Of a stretch of 14,359 bases of DNA, positions 6,791 to 14,359 are shown piece by piece. The stretch is from positions 1-14,359 of the forward strand of contig DNSZ01000077.1 of the NCBI GenBank assembly GCA_003500165.1, in the 5' to 3' direction. The notes beneath the pieces were generated by a model. It saw nothing but the letters and a program-made list of their open reading frames with translations. It was not told the origin of the DNA and ran no database searches. Within the stretch, counting starts at the first letter, position 1, and every line of letters begins with the position of its first letter. Position numbers and translations under genes: made by a program. The DNA is from Paracoccaceae bacterium. GTDB lineage: Bacteria; Pseudomonadota; Alphaproteobacteria; Rhodobacterales; Rhodobacteraceae.

Positions 6791-8902
6791 TCACAGGGCC
6801 GTCGCTCCCTCTCGCAGGTAGGTAACCTCAAAAGCCTTCACTTGCCGGAAGCGTTGATGCCTGTTGGCCGGGCTAAACCCATTGTTCAGGTCTGCCCGCT
6901 GGAATACGTCGAGTCCCCGATCGAGCAGGATCTTCCAGCCGGTGTCTGTCACGAGGTGCCGGGCGTGGATTGTGCTCGTCCCGTCAAAGGCCCAGCTAAA
7001 CTCCACGCCCAAGGGTGCGATCCCGTCCCGGATCTGCTCAAGATATCCCGTCTGCCGCTCGATGTCGTCCGGGTCCGGAGCGGTGATGAGCTGGAACTGG
7101 ACGTCCTCCCCGTCTGGCTTGCGCAACGCCACGACTTCGAGAAGTTCCATTAGGTTGCGCATCTGGTGATAGACCCGAATGTAGGGGTCCGTGAGCGTGA
7201 TCACCGCCGCCCCGTCGAGCCATGGGCCGAGAAGCGCGTCGAAGCTCACCCCCTTCTGGTTCTCCACGAAGGTGACGTGACCGGGCGCGGGTCCGCGCGG
7301 GACGTCCGGCACCGCCGGCGGAGGCAGATCGCGTCCCTCCGGGGCGTCCCGGACCGGCACGGAAGCGGGCGCGCCCGAATCCAAGTGGGGCGAGTACGGC
7401 TCGATTGCCGCCTCGCCCACCTCTTCGACGTTCCGGCGGTGATACCAGCGAAGGTGCTCACGCTCCTCGAGGGTCTGCACCTTCGTCACTCGACCCGTCT
7501 TGTCGGTGAAGTTGAACTCGACCTCCGGGTAGGTGCTGTCGATCCGCATCAACTGGTCCTTGACGCGTTTTCGCCCCTCCATCGCGAGAGTCAGCAGCTC
7601 CTGAATCTCCTCCGGAGTCGCGCGCCCGTCCGGGAAGAGGAGCTTCATCAGGCCGGAGAAGGTCTTCTGCACCCCGTCCCGGTCTCGGGTAGAGATGGAA
7701 GAATCCAGCGTGAACAGCTCCCGGTAGTCCATCGAGCGGTCCTGCCCTCGTAGGTGACGCAGCACCTCTGCGAGGTAGTCCACGATGAAGCCGTAGCCGG
7801 TCGCGAACATCTCTCCCCGGATGACGTCGATCTCCCAGCCAGGCAGGTAGGCGTGGAGGCGATCGATGAAGGCGCTATCGTAATACTTCTCAGGCAGCTC
7901 CTCGAAGAGGTCCGTATGCTTGAGCATGTACGCGACGGAATGCTTGGTGTTCCCGATGAATGCCATCGACGCCTCCGCCCCGAGCGTCTCGACTCCGCGC
8001 GAGAAGGACTTGTTCGCCAGGTAATTCTTCATGATGTCGACGAGCGCCTTGTCGACCTTCTTCTGCCGGCCGGCGAACTCGTCGAAGGCGATCGTGTCCC
8101 AGTAGCCGACGAGACCGATCTTCCCGCTCGCGTTGCTCACGAACAGCTTAGGGACAGTTACCTCGCCACCGGAGATCAGGATCCCGTGCGGGGAAAACTC
8201 GGAGAAGATGTGCGATTTGCCAGTCCCTTTTGGGCCAAGCTCGATCAGGTTGTAGTTCCGCTCCACATAGGGGATCAACCGCAGCAGCTGGAGGAGCTTG
8301 CTGCGCCGGCCGAACGCGTCAGGGTTGAACCCGATCGTCTGGATCAGGAGGTCGATCCACTCCTCCGTCGTGAACTTTGCCCGCCCGGCCAAGTACGCGT
8401 CGAAGTCGAAGCTGGACATCTGGATCGGCTTAAGCCCCGCGAGAACCCAGGGGACCGAATTCGCCTCCTCCTTGTGATCGTATTCGAGGTCCGCGATCGA
8501 CCAGACACCCGAGACAAGCATCTTCTGATTCTTCTTGACCGTGTCGCTGTCCACCAGGACCTTCTTGATCCCAAGGTTGGCAAAACTGGCCTCATAGGAG
8601 TCAGTTTTCTCGTTAAGTGCGACCGACACCTTATCTATGACCTTGCCGCGCTCCTTCTCGCGGATGTTCGACCGGATCAGGCCCGCCTCGTTGCGGTGCA
8701 CGTAGTGCCGGTGCAGGATCTCCTTCACGGTCTCGATGCCGGTCTGAATCGAGGCCTCGTCATCGGTGGCGCAGTATTGGCCGAGCAGATATTCCAATAC
8801 ATAGGTCGGCACGATGGCGTTGCCTTTGACCGCCTTCACTAGGTCCTTTCGGACCACGAAGCCCGCGAAATGCTCGTTGATCTTGTCGTCGAGGTCACTC
8901 AT
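6791..8902 (-). CDS. brxL: BREX system AAA+ protein BrxL, with MIT_C-like C-terminal domain instead of a visible Lon protease domain
   Basis: The product is 703 residues. The N-terminal part (1-200) matches the BrxL DNA-binding region. The AAA+ core follows with Walker A GPKGTGKS (223-230), Walker B IAFDEF (271-276), a sensor-1 type asparagine in FIGNTK (N318) and an arginine-finger candidate R348 in FIDRLHAYLPG. In type 1 BREX, BrxL assembles into ring-shaped DNA-binding ATPases required for phage restriction. After a Pro-rich linker (about 503-540), residues 541-698 do not show the Lon Ser-Lys signature. They contain GVSFDALLGPWL, TDPYIRVYHQMRNLMELLE, an IHAR motif at 645-648 and DTGWKILLDRGLDVF, the pattern of the phospholipase-D-like MIT_C domain known from MITD1. 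The start at 8902 has a strong GAGGAG site. It lies 11 bases after pglZ, in the canonical pglX-pglZ-brxL order. BrxL identity is firm; the MIT_C assignment is from remembered family sequences. Confidence 0.93.
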   Translation of the reverse strand: MSDLDDKINEHFAGFVVRKDLVKAVKGNAIVPTYVLEYLLGQYCATDDEASIQTGIETVKEILHRHYVHRNEAGLIRSNIREKERGKVIDKVSVALNEKTDSYEASFANLGIKKVLVDSDTVKKNQKMLVSGVWSIADLEYDHKEEANSVPWVLAGLKPIQMSSFDFDAYLAGRAKFTTEEWIDLLIQTIGFNPDAFGRRSKLLQLLRLIPYVERNYNLIELGPKGTGKSHIFSEFSPHGILISGGEVTVPKLFVSNASGKIGLVGYWDTIAFDEFAGRQKKVDKALVDIMKNYLANKSFSRGVETLGAEASMAFIGNTKHSVAYMLKHTDLFEELPEKYYDSAFIDRLHAYLPGWEIDVIRGEMFATGYGFIVDYLAEVLRHLRGQDRSMDYRELFTLDSSISTRDRDGVQKTFSGLMKLLFPDGRATPEEIQELLTLAMEGRKRVKDQLMRIDSTYPEVEFNFTDKTGRVTKVQTLEEREHLRWYHRRNVEEVGEAAIEPYSPHLDSGAPASVPVRDAPEGRDLPPPAVPDVPRGPAPGHVTFVENQKGVSFDALLGPWLDGAAVITLTDPYIRVYHQMRNLMELLEVVALRKPDGEDVQFQLITAPDPDDIERQTGYLEQIRDGIAPLGVEFSWAFDGTSTIHARHLVTDTGWKILLDRGLDVFQRADLNNGFSPANRHQRFRQVKAFEVTYLREGATAL
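6794..7282 (-). other. MIT_C (MITD1-type, phospholipase-D-like) domain of BrxL
   Basis: This is the coding segment for BrxL residues 541-703. The alignment anchors with the MITD1 C-terminal domain are a G-S-F-x-x-L-x-x-x-L opening, the DPYIR-x-x-HQ-x-x-N helix start, a leucine/threonine strand (FQLITAPD), a conserved IH-x-R pair and a GW-x-I-x-x-x-RGLD-x-F segment. In MITD1 this domain has a phospholipase D fold, lacks a normal HKD site and binds phosphoinositide membranes. Its ligand in a bacterial defence protein is unknown. It is joined to the AAA+ part by a Pro/Ala-rich linker encoded at about 7283-7396. Confidence 0.75.
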
Positions 8903-8909
8903 CCGCAGG

Positions 8910-8915
8910 CTCCTC
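8910..8915 (-). promoter_or_regulatory. Ribosome binding site of brxL
   Basis: On the minus strand this reads GAGGAG, seven bases before the ATG at 8902. It overlaps the TGA stop of pglZ (8916-8914), so brxL translation probably follows directly from pglZ. It decides the brxL start. Confidence 0.8.
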
Positions 8916-11421
8916 AGAAATCAAAGTCGGTGGTCATGCCACGCCGCAACTGGAAGCGGTGGGTGGCATAATCCTGGTAATGGCTGGTCTTTCCGACCCG
9001 TTCACGCAGCTTCAGGATGACATCCTGATTGTTAAACCGGTCAGCCTCCCGCGAGAGCAGGAACTTGCGCGGCATTTCCCGCTCGCGGGCGTTGTCGGAG
9101 CGGAAATCGAAAATCAGGGTGTACTCGTCGGAGATCAGTGTGCCGTCCGTCGCATAGATGCCCGCCAGAAGCTCCCGAGGCCGCATCTTCTCCGAGACAG
9201 GCTGGGTCTGATAGAGCGTCACCGCTGTCTGGCCCGAGGAGATCAGGCTGCGTCCCGTGACGAAGATCTGCACGTCGACCTGGCCCACATCCGTCTCGCG
9301 CTGTTTGCCGACCCGGATGACCGGGATGACAACTTCCTGCAAGCTGGCGCCGCCATGTACGAAACGGCTGCCGGCGCCCTTCACGCGCATTCGGTTGATC
9401 GAATTCGGGATCAGGACATCCAGTCCACCAGAAAGGCCCAGCCCTGCTGCGCCGAAGTGCTTCATGCCTGATGTTGGTGAGAGGCCACGCCCAATCACAA
9501 AACGCCGGTTGCGGAAGAGGATCTCGGCGCCCTGCGGATCGGCGATCGCAAAATCGCTCTCGTCAAGAGCACGATGCTGATAGATGAACCCGTGATCGGC
9601 AGTTATGAGGATGTTGGAGAAATTGGCCGAAGTCAGCTTGCGGACGAGCTTGGTCAGGTCTTCGATGGCATCCTCAGCGGCCTCGGGCAGCTTGTCTTCC
9701 GTTTGGAGCTTGTCGCCGATGGCGTCGATGCGGTTGTGGTAGACGTAGACGATGTGATTGTCGCGAAAGAGCGCCTTTCCATCTTCGGTGCGCATGTTCA
9801 TCACGTCTTCGGATTTCAGCGCCTTGGCACTATCACCCTTCCGCCCCGCGGCGAGCAGCTTTTCTCGAGCCGCAAGACCCTTGGTGTTCTCCCCGTCCGA
9901 GAGGACATCGCCGCTACCGTCCTCTGCCAGGGCGAGCGCGCTGTGCGGTAAAAGCGCCGCCATGCCGAGCTGGGTGTAGCTGGGCAGCGAACTGATCATG
10001 GGCTTCAGTTCGGCATCGAAGCGATCCAGAGCGCGGATCCGACGCAGGCACTCCTCGCCCACCTCGAAGCGGAGGGCGTCCGAAATGATCACAGCGACCT
10101 TCTGGTCCTTGCGTCGGTACTCCGCGGCCTGCTCCTGATAGAAATTGGCCTGCGACGCGAAGCCGGGGATCTTCCACTCGCTGAGACCCGCGATCTGATC
10201 CTGCCAAGCGTCGTTCAGCGCCAGGACGAAGCTGTTCGTGTAGCGGTTCTCGACGGACGCATAGAGGTCGGCCAGCAGGGACGCCTGACCGCTCTTCTGC
10301 ATATGGTAGATGAACTTGCGGTACAGCTGATCCAGCCGATACCAGCTGGTTACATAGCGTTGCACGCCCTCAGCAGGGCTGGTCATCCCGAGGTTCGACT
10401 CTGCGAGCGCCTGCTGGAACTCGGTGGCGTAACCGATCGCCTGATAGATGTCGGCGTAGATCGGATACCAATGGCTCTGCCGCCGTTCGCGCACCCAGTT
10501 CAGCACTTCCGGCGCGCTGACAGACTGGGCTGCCATCGCGCGGACGATCTCGCGGATGATCTGGCGGTCGATCTCCTCGAAATGATCGATACCGACCAGG
10601 GTACGAAAATCACGGGTCGAGAGATCGGCGGGGATTTTCAGCAAGTCCTGATATCGGGCCGACAGGGCCTCGAAGGCCTCCGCCCAATGGCGATTGTTCT
10701 TCCAGCGGCGGAAGACCAACAGCGCCTCGGCGTTCAACGCGCCGTCCTCCCCCAGAACGCGCGCATAGGCCGACTGGAACAGCGCGATGGCGAAGTCCTC
10801 GAAATCCGGCTCATCGGGCTTGTAGCCATAGGCCTGGCCGACCTGCTTCCAGAGGAAATCCGTCAGTCCCGAGCGCTCGATCAGCCGCAGGGCGTCGTCC
10901 TTGTCCGCTGCCAGCTCGCCCAGCAGCGCCTCGATCACCGTGTCCAGCCCGCCCTCGGCGCCCGCGCAGACGGCGAGCATGCGGATACGCATCTGGGTCT
11001 GGGTGTCCGAGGACGAGGTCGGCATCAGCCGCTTCAGCGCCTCGACACGGGCCTTGGCGCGGAAGAACTCGATATGCCCGCGCACCACGTTTTCGAACTG
11101 CAGGGGCAGGCCCAGCTCGGCGAGCCAGATCGCCGCCTGGTCGGCCTTGAACACGGCGGAGGCCAGCTGCAGGTCCAGAAGCCAGTTGTCGGTCATCTCG
11201 GGCTCGGGCCCGTCCTTGAACAGCAAGAACTTGCCCCTCGGCTCCTGCCGCAGGATCCGATACTTCACGCCGAACTCGTTATTCGCGATCTCCAGCTTGG
11301 TCACGCCGGGCAGATCGACCGCGTCGAACTCCGCCCGCATGTCGCGGTCGGCGTCGTACCAGAAGACGATCCGGTTCTCCTCGAACAGCTGCCGCAGGCT
11401 GGCGGCGATGCGGTCACTCAT
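8914..11421 (-). CDS. pglZ: BREX-1 system phosphatase-fold protein PglZ (type A)
   Basis: The 835-residue product has the usual length and layout of type 1 BREX PglZ. The N-terminus (residues 1-100, beginning MSDRIAASLRQLFEENRIVFWYD) is typical of the type A family. A long helical middle follows. The PglZ domain, of the alkaline phosphatase superfamily, occupies about 440-700. Metal-site residues of that fold are visible: D448 in VIISDALRFEVG, D609 and H610 in ITADHGFIYQ, and H689 in RFVHGGASLQEVVIP. The beta-rich C-terminal part (700-835) ends in TDFDF. In BREX, PglZ is essential and works with the PglX methyltransferase and BrxB/BrxC in host-site methylation and phage exclusion. The gene overlaps the end of pglX by eight bases (ATGAGTGA) and has a GGAGG site, both fixing the start at 11421. 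The frame is intact and nothing suggests decay. Confidence 0.96.
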   Translation of the reverse strand: MSDRIAASLRQLFEENRIVFWYDADRDMRAEFDAVDLPGVTKLEIANNEFGVKYRILRQEPRGKFLLFKDGPEPEMTDNWLLDLQLASAVFKADQAAIWLAELGLPLQFENVVRGHIEFFRAKARVEALKRLMPTSSSDTQTQMRIRMLAVCAGAEGGLDTVIEALLGELAADKDDALRLIERSGLTDFLWKQVGQAYGYKPDEPDFEDFAIALFQSAYARVLGEDGALNAEALLVFRRWKNNRHWAEAFEALSARYQDLLKIPADLSTRDFRTLVGIDHFEEIDRQIIREIVRAMAAQSVSAPEVLNWVRERRQSHWYPIYADIYQAIGYATEFQQALAESNLGMTSPAEGVQRYVTSWYRLDQLYRKFIYHMQKSGQASLLADLYASVENRYTNSFVLALNDAWQDQIAGLSEWKIPGFASQANFYQEQAAEYRRKDQKVAVIISDALRFEVGEECLRRIRALDRFDAELKPMISSLPSYTQLGMAALLPHSALALAEDGSGDVLSDGENTKGLAAREKLLAAGRKGDSAKALKSEDVMNMRTEDGKALFRDNHIVYVYHNRIDAIGDKLQTEDKLPEAAEDAIEDLTKLVRKLTSANFSNILITADHGFIYQHRALDESDFAIADPQGAEILFRNRRFVIGRGLSPTSGMKHFGAAGLGLSGGLDVLIPNSINRMRVKGAGSRFVHGGASLQEVVIPVIRVGKQRETDVGQVDVQIFVTGRSLISSGQTAVTLYQTQPVSEKMRPRELLAGIYATDGTLISDEYTLIFDFRSDNAREREMPRKFLLSREADRFNNQDVILKLRERVGKTSHYQDYATHRFQLRRGMTTDFDF

Positions 11422-14359
11422 CCGCCGCCTCCAGCCCCTTGATCGGCTTCAGCGCCGCGCCGAACAGCGGGTAGTTCCGCTTCACCCCGTCATCCAGATC
11501 GATCTCGATCTTGGCCTGCGCCAGCGGGAAGATCACCTCGCGCTCCCATTCCTCCAGCTCGGCGAGCTGCTTGGCGATCACGACCACGTCCTTCAGCGCC
11601 TTTGTCCGCTGAGTCTGGGTGGCGGCGGGGTCGTCCGACAGCTTCTCCAGCCGCGCGCGCTCGGCCTCCAGCTTGCGGATGAACTCGCGCAGGTAGTCGT
11701 TCAAGAGGACCGAGACGGTGTCGGGCCGGTAGCGGTGCATGTAGATCAGCGCCTGGAACGTGCCCTTGGGGCTGGAGAACATCCAGTAGATCGGGCGCTT
11801 CTTGTATCGCTTCACGTGGTCGTCGTAGAACGCTCGCGTGAAATACTTGCGGATGTCGCCGATCTGCGCCTCGATGAAGGCGAGGTTCTCGCGGAAATGC
11901 GCCTCGCCGAAGGTCACGCGCAGGAACTTGCGAAAGCGGTCCACGATGTCGTCGGCGAACCAGTCGGCATCCAGCACGGGGATGACATTGTCCTCGTCGG
12001 GCAGGAAGCTCGGCTCCGGCACGCGGGACAGGTAATCGGCCAGCGTCTCGCCCTGGTTGGCGAGGATCAGGCCCGGCGCGTCGAGGCTGTAGCGGCCGAA
12101 CATGCAGCCCACCGCATAGGACAGGAACTCGGCCATGGTGTCGGCCCGCAGGCGGGTCTCGCGCTCCTCTTCGGTGCCCTTCACGCCATAGCGATAGGCG
12201 GGGTTGCAGGTGAGGGTGATTTCCTCGATCGGCACCTCGGGGGTCAGCTCGTCTTGCAGGCCATAGGCGTCGATGAAGATGCGGTTGTTCTCTTCCTCCA
12301 GCCGCTGCATTTCGTCCGTCATGCCCTGCCAATGGGTGCGGAGGCGGGCATAGGTGGCCTCCAGCGTCCCGGCCCGGTGATCGGGCGAGAGCAGCGGGAG
12401 CGTGGTGAAATCCCAGGAGGTTTCGTAGGCGTCCCAGTCAGACTGAGCATACTGGACAAGCGAAGAGGTGTTGTTTTCTATCGCTGTGCGATGTCCTGCC
12501 GTGATTTTTGCCCAAGGCAAGCGTCCCACTGGCCCCTGATTATAGTCCATCGTGGGCGCGAGCAATTTAAGGAAGAAGTTTGAGCTTGAAGAGTTCAGCA
12601 GCGCAGTCAGGAGGCCGAGATCCTTGTCCTCAATCGGCTTGGCCATGGGCCCCTTTGCGTCATAAACGAAGCCACCTCGGCAAATCCGCGCGTTGAAGGA
12701 TCCAACGGTGAGCGATGTCCATGTCGCCGCCGGGCGAAAATAGTACTCTAGGTTTTGCGGCCTTGATCGAAGCTTCCCGTTGTCATCGAAGAAGTTTCGG
12801 ATCCGCACCCCGTCGTTTTCCCAATCAACAACGAACTCATGATTGCCAAACCATTTCCTAAAGGAGCCTCCTTTGTGGTGCGGGAACCAGCGTTTCTTGG
12901 AATTCTTGGCCTCAGATCGAGAACTTGCTCCAAAGCAAGCGCGGTCTTTTTCGGTTTCGAACCACTGTCGTAGGAAGCGATCATTGTCGCCTGTAATAAG
13001 CCCTTGCCGCGGCTCGGCAAAAGTGGAAAGCGGGTCGTTAATCTCGAATACGCTGAGCGCGCGAGATGAGAGCCAGTAAGCTATCGGTGATCCTGGGACC
13101 TTGTGGAAGTCCGTCGAGGAGCCTTGGTGGCGCCAAGCAACCGATTTGTCGCGGATCGCCTCAAGGAAATACTTTGATTGAACGTCTGCCCCCACGAAAT
13201 CATTCAGATCAATAAAAACACCCTGCTTGTCCGGTGCCTTTGAATGCTGGACGGTGAACGCGCAAATGGGAACATATGCAGAATCAAAGAAGGCGTGATA
13301 TTCGGGCCGAACTAGGCTCGTGATGTGATTCTTCTCAGTTAGTAGTTTTCGAATGTCTTCATAAGAACTGATGAACATCCAAGTAAACGGCGCCATCAAG
13401 CCAGAAGCGCCTCCGCGGAGCACAATTCCCGATATTCTCTTGATGAACGCGGCAAACAGATCGGAGTTGTATCCGCGATAACTCCCGTAGAGCCACGCTG
13501 CCAGCACCTTATTCAGACCTTTGCCGCCGGCATAAGGCGGGTTAGCCACCACTACGTGATACTTCGGCGATAGCGCCTCGGCCATGCGCAGCACGGTCAC
13601 GACACGCTCTTGCACCTCTTTCAGCAGCAGGTCGCCGCCAAAATCCCGCGCCTCGACCACCCGCAGCGTCTCTGCCGGATCGCGCAGCTTCGGCACGATC
13701 AGCGAGCCGAAGTTCTTAGCCTGCTCGAACTGCCCCAGCGTCTCGCGCAACTCATCCGTGAACAGGTCGCGCCCGACCACGGCGGCCACGTCCTGCATCT
13801 CGGCCGGCGTGAAACTCACGTTCTGCAGCACGACGATGTCGGGCTTCGCCTCCATCCGCAGGAACCGCCGCCGCCCCAGCCGCGCCGCCGCCTTCATCGC
13901 CAGCGCAAAGGCCGCCAGCGCCCCCGCGCGGTCGTCGATCTCCACCCCCGTCAGGTTGTTTGCCAGGATCAGCGCGGGGATCCTGTCGGCCTCATACCCC
14001 TCTTCCTCGTAGATCGCGTAGAGCAGGTCAAAGGCATAGGTCAGCATGTGCCCCGATCCGCAGGCCGGATCGCAGAGTTTGATCTCTTCGGGTTTGCCGA
14101 TCTTCAGGAAATCCGTCTCGGGCTCTTCCGGCGCGATGTAGTAGTCCATCCGCTCGGCCAGCTTCGACCCCGGCCGGTTCAGCAGCCACAGCCGCCCTAG
14201 CGAGTTCTCGACCAGGTAGCGCACGATCCAGTGCGGGGTGAAGAGCTGCGTGGCGGCCGGGATGTTCTCGGCCGTGATCTTCTGGTTCTTCTTGAGGCCC
14301 GCGAAGACCTGGTCCTTCTTCTCCGAGATGTAGAACTGGTAGAGCCAGCCGATGATCTC
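11414..14359 (-). CDS. pglX: BREX-1 system adenine-specific DNA methyltransferase PglX; N-terminus beyond the window
   Basis: The frame is open from the right edge (first codon 14359-14357) to the TGA at 11416-11414, giving 981 residues. PglX proteins are near 1200 residues, so about 200 N-terminal residues are missing. The GTG at 14224 is internal: upstream codons read EIIGWLYQFYISEKK and ATQLFTPHWIVRYL, standard PglX sequence. The protein makes N6-methyladenine at the BREX recognition site, marking host DNA. The SAM-binding motif I DPACGSG begins at fragment residue 97 (D codon at 14071), and the catalytic motif IV NPPY is at residues 273-276 (13532-13543). The central region (about 285-650) contains the target-recognition part, including ITGDNDRFL and RPAATWTSLTVGSFNARICR. 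A helical C-terminal region with coiled-coil-like heptads (LEAERARLEKL) follows. It is the first visible gene of the minus-strand operon. The middle is markedly poorer in GC than both ends. Confidence 0.96.
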   Translation of the reverse strand, partial: EIIGWLYQFYISEKKDQVFAGLKKNQKITAENIPAATQLFTPHWIVRYLVENSLGRLWLLNRPGSKLAERMDYYIAPEEPETDFLKIGKPEEIKLCDPACGSGHMLTYAFDLLYAIYEEEGYEADRIPALILANNLTGVEIDDRAGALAAFALAMKAAARLGRRRFLRMEAKPDIVVLQNVSFTPAEMQDVAAVVGRDLFTDELRETLGQFEQAKNFGSLIVPKLRDPAETLRVVEARDFGGDLLLKEVQERVVTVLRMAEALSPKYHVVVANPPYAGGKGLNKVLAAWLYGSYRGYNSDLFAAFIKRISGIVLRGGASGLMAPFTWMFISSYEDIRKLLTEKNHITSLVRPEYHAFFDSAYVPICAFTVQHSKAPDKQGVFIDLNDFVGADVQSKYFLEAIRDKSVAWRHQGSSTDFHKVPGSPIAYWLSSRALSVFEINDPLSTFAEPRQGLITGDNDRFLRQWFETEKDRACFGASSRSEAKNSKKRWFPHHKGGSFRKWFGNHEFVVDWENDGVRIRNFFDDNGKLRSRPQNLEYYFRPAATWTSLTVGSFNARICRGGFVYDAKGPMAKPIEDKDLGLLTALLNSSSSNFFLKLLAPTMDYNQGPVGRLPWAKITAGHRTAIENNTSSLVQYAQSDWDAYETSWDFTTLPLLSPDHRAGTLEATYARLRTHWQGMTDEMQRLEEENNRIFIDAYGLQDELTPEVPIEEITLTCNPAYRYGVKGTEEERETRLRADTMAEFLSYAVGCMFGRYSLDAPGLILANQGETLADYLSRVPEPSFLPDEDNVIPVLDADWFADDIVDRFRKFLRVTFGEAHFRENLAFIEAQIGDIRKYFTRAFYDDHVKRYKKRPIYWMFSSPKGTFQALIYMHRYRPDTVSVLLNDYLREFIRKLEAERARLEKLSDDPAATQTQRTKALKDVVVIAKQLAELEEWEREVIFPLAQAKIEIDLDDGVKRNYPLFGAALKPIKGLEAADE
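11428..11432 (-). promoter_or_regulatory. Ribosome binding site of pglZ, inside the pglX end
   Basis: On the minus strand GGAGG stands six bases before the ATG at 11421, within the last codons of pglX. With the 8-base pglX/pglZ overlap (11414-11421) this points to coupled translation. Confidence 0.8.
12420..13500 (-). other. Low-GC block inside pglX covering the target-recognition region
   Basis: Hand counts on single 60-base lines give 48% GC at 12421, 52% at 12841, 48% at 13201 and 35% at 13321. The flanks give 60% at 11461, 65% at 13681 and 80% at 13861. Codon use shifts as well: two consecutive CTA leucine codons occur near 13345-13350, while such codons are rare elsewhere in the window. 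The block starts soon after the catalytic NPPY motif and ends where the C-terminal helical region begins. The edges are approximate. The reading frame is uninterrupted. Confidence 0.75.

Noticed and set aside
6766..6831. An N-terminal extension of the GIY-YIG protein starting at 6831
   Set aside because: The extra 22 residues are Arg/Cys-rich, unlike the family, and would overlap brxL by 41 bases. The ATG at 6765 gives the usual family N-terminus.
7754..8842. A 362-codon plus-strand open frame opposite brxL
   Set aside because: It is an antisense shadow of brxL. The translation is rich in Val, Arg, Asp and Leu, with no recognisable domain and no ribosome site seen.
10303..12583. Long plus-strand open frames opposite pglZ and pglX
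   Set aside because: They are antisense shadows of two confidently identified BREX genes and have biased, domain-free composition.
14222..14224. GTG at 14224 as the pglX start
   Set aside because: The 45 upstream codons to the window edge stay in frame and read as conserved PglX sequence, so the codon is an internal valine.
1..14359. CRISPR arrays, rRNA, tRNA or insertion sequences
   Set aside because: No regularly spaced repeats, no tRNA cloverleaf or rRNA sequence, and no transposase or terminal inverted repeats were recognised. The window is almost entirely filled with the genes listed.

Overview
The window looks like chromosomal DNA of a GC-rich alphaproteobacterium, most likely Rhodobacterales (Paracoccus/Rhodobacter-like). 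The evidence is the high GC, the near absence of AT-rich codons in most genes, and a tail-gene order matching the gene transfer agents and related prophages of that order. No 16S or other taxonomic marker is present, so this is inference from gene content.

Left part (1-5774, + strand): the distal end of a phage or GTA-type tail operon. It holds the C-terminus of a DUF2163/BR0599 protein (gp13-like), an NlpC/P60 peptidase (gp14-like), a 1321-residue multidomain baseplate/tail-tip protein with a TIM-barrel glycosidase-like core (gp15-like), and a DUF2793 protein with a C1q-like jelly-roll C-terminus that is probably the receptor-binding fibre. The genes are packed with a 4-base overlap and 9-10 base gaps, consistent with one transcript.

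Right part (14359-5821, - strand): the distal part of a type 1 BREX phage-defence operon, read right to left. It holds pglX (adenine methyltransferase, its start lying beyond the window), pglZ (alkaline-phosphatase-fold protein), brxL (AAA+ protein), and a GIY-YIG/DUF4357 nuclease-like gene as a fourth, non-core member. pglX and pglZ overlap by 8 bases, pglZ and brxL are 11 bases apart, and brxL and the nuclease gene are 25 bases apart. brxA, brxB and brxC would be expected just beyond the right edge.

The two blocks converge, with only 46 bases between stop codons.

Three points stand out. BrxL lacks a visible Lon-type Ser-Lys protease domain and instead ends in a domain resembling the phospholipase-D-like C-terminus of eukaryotic MITD1 (MIT_C). 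A GIY-YIG nuclease with an apparently complete active site is appended to the operon. The specificity-determining middle of pglX is a low-GC block of about 1.1 kb inside an otherwise GC-rich gene, which suggests an exchanged target-recognition region. Together these suggest a BREX-1 variant with a changed effector end, lying directly against phage-derived tail genes.
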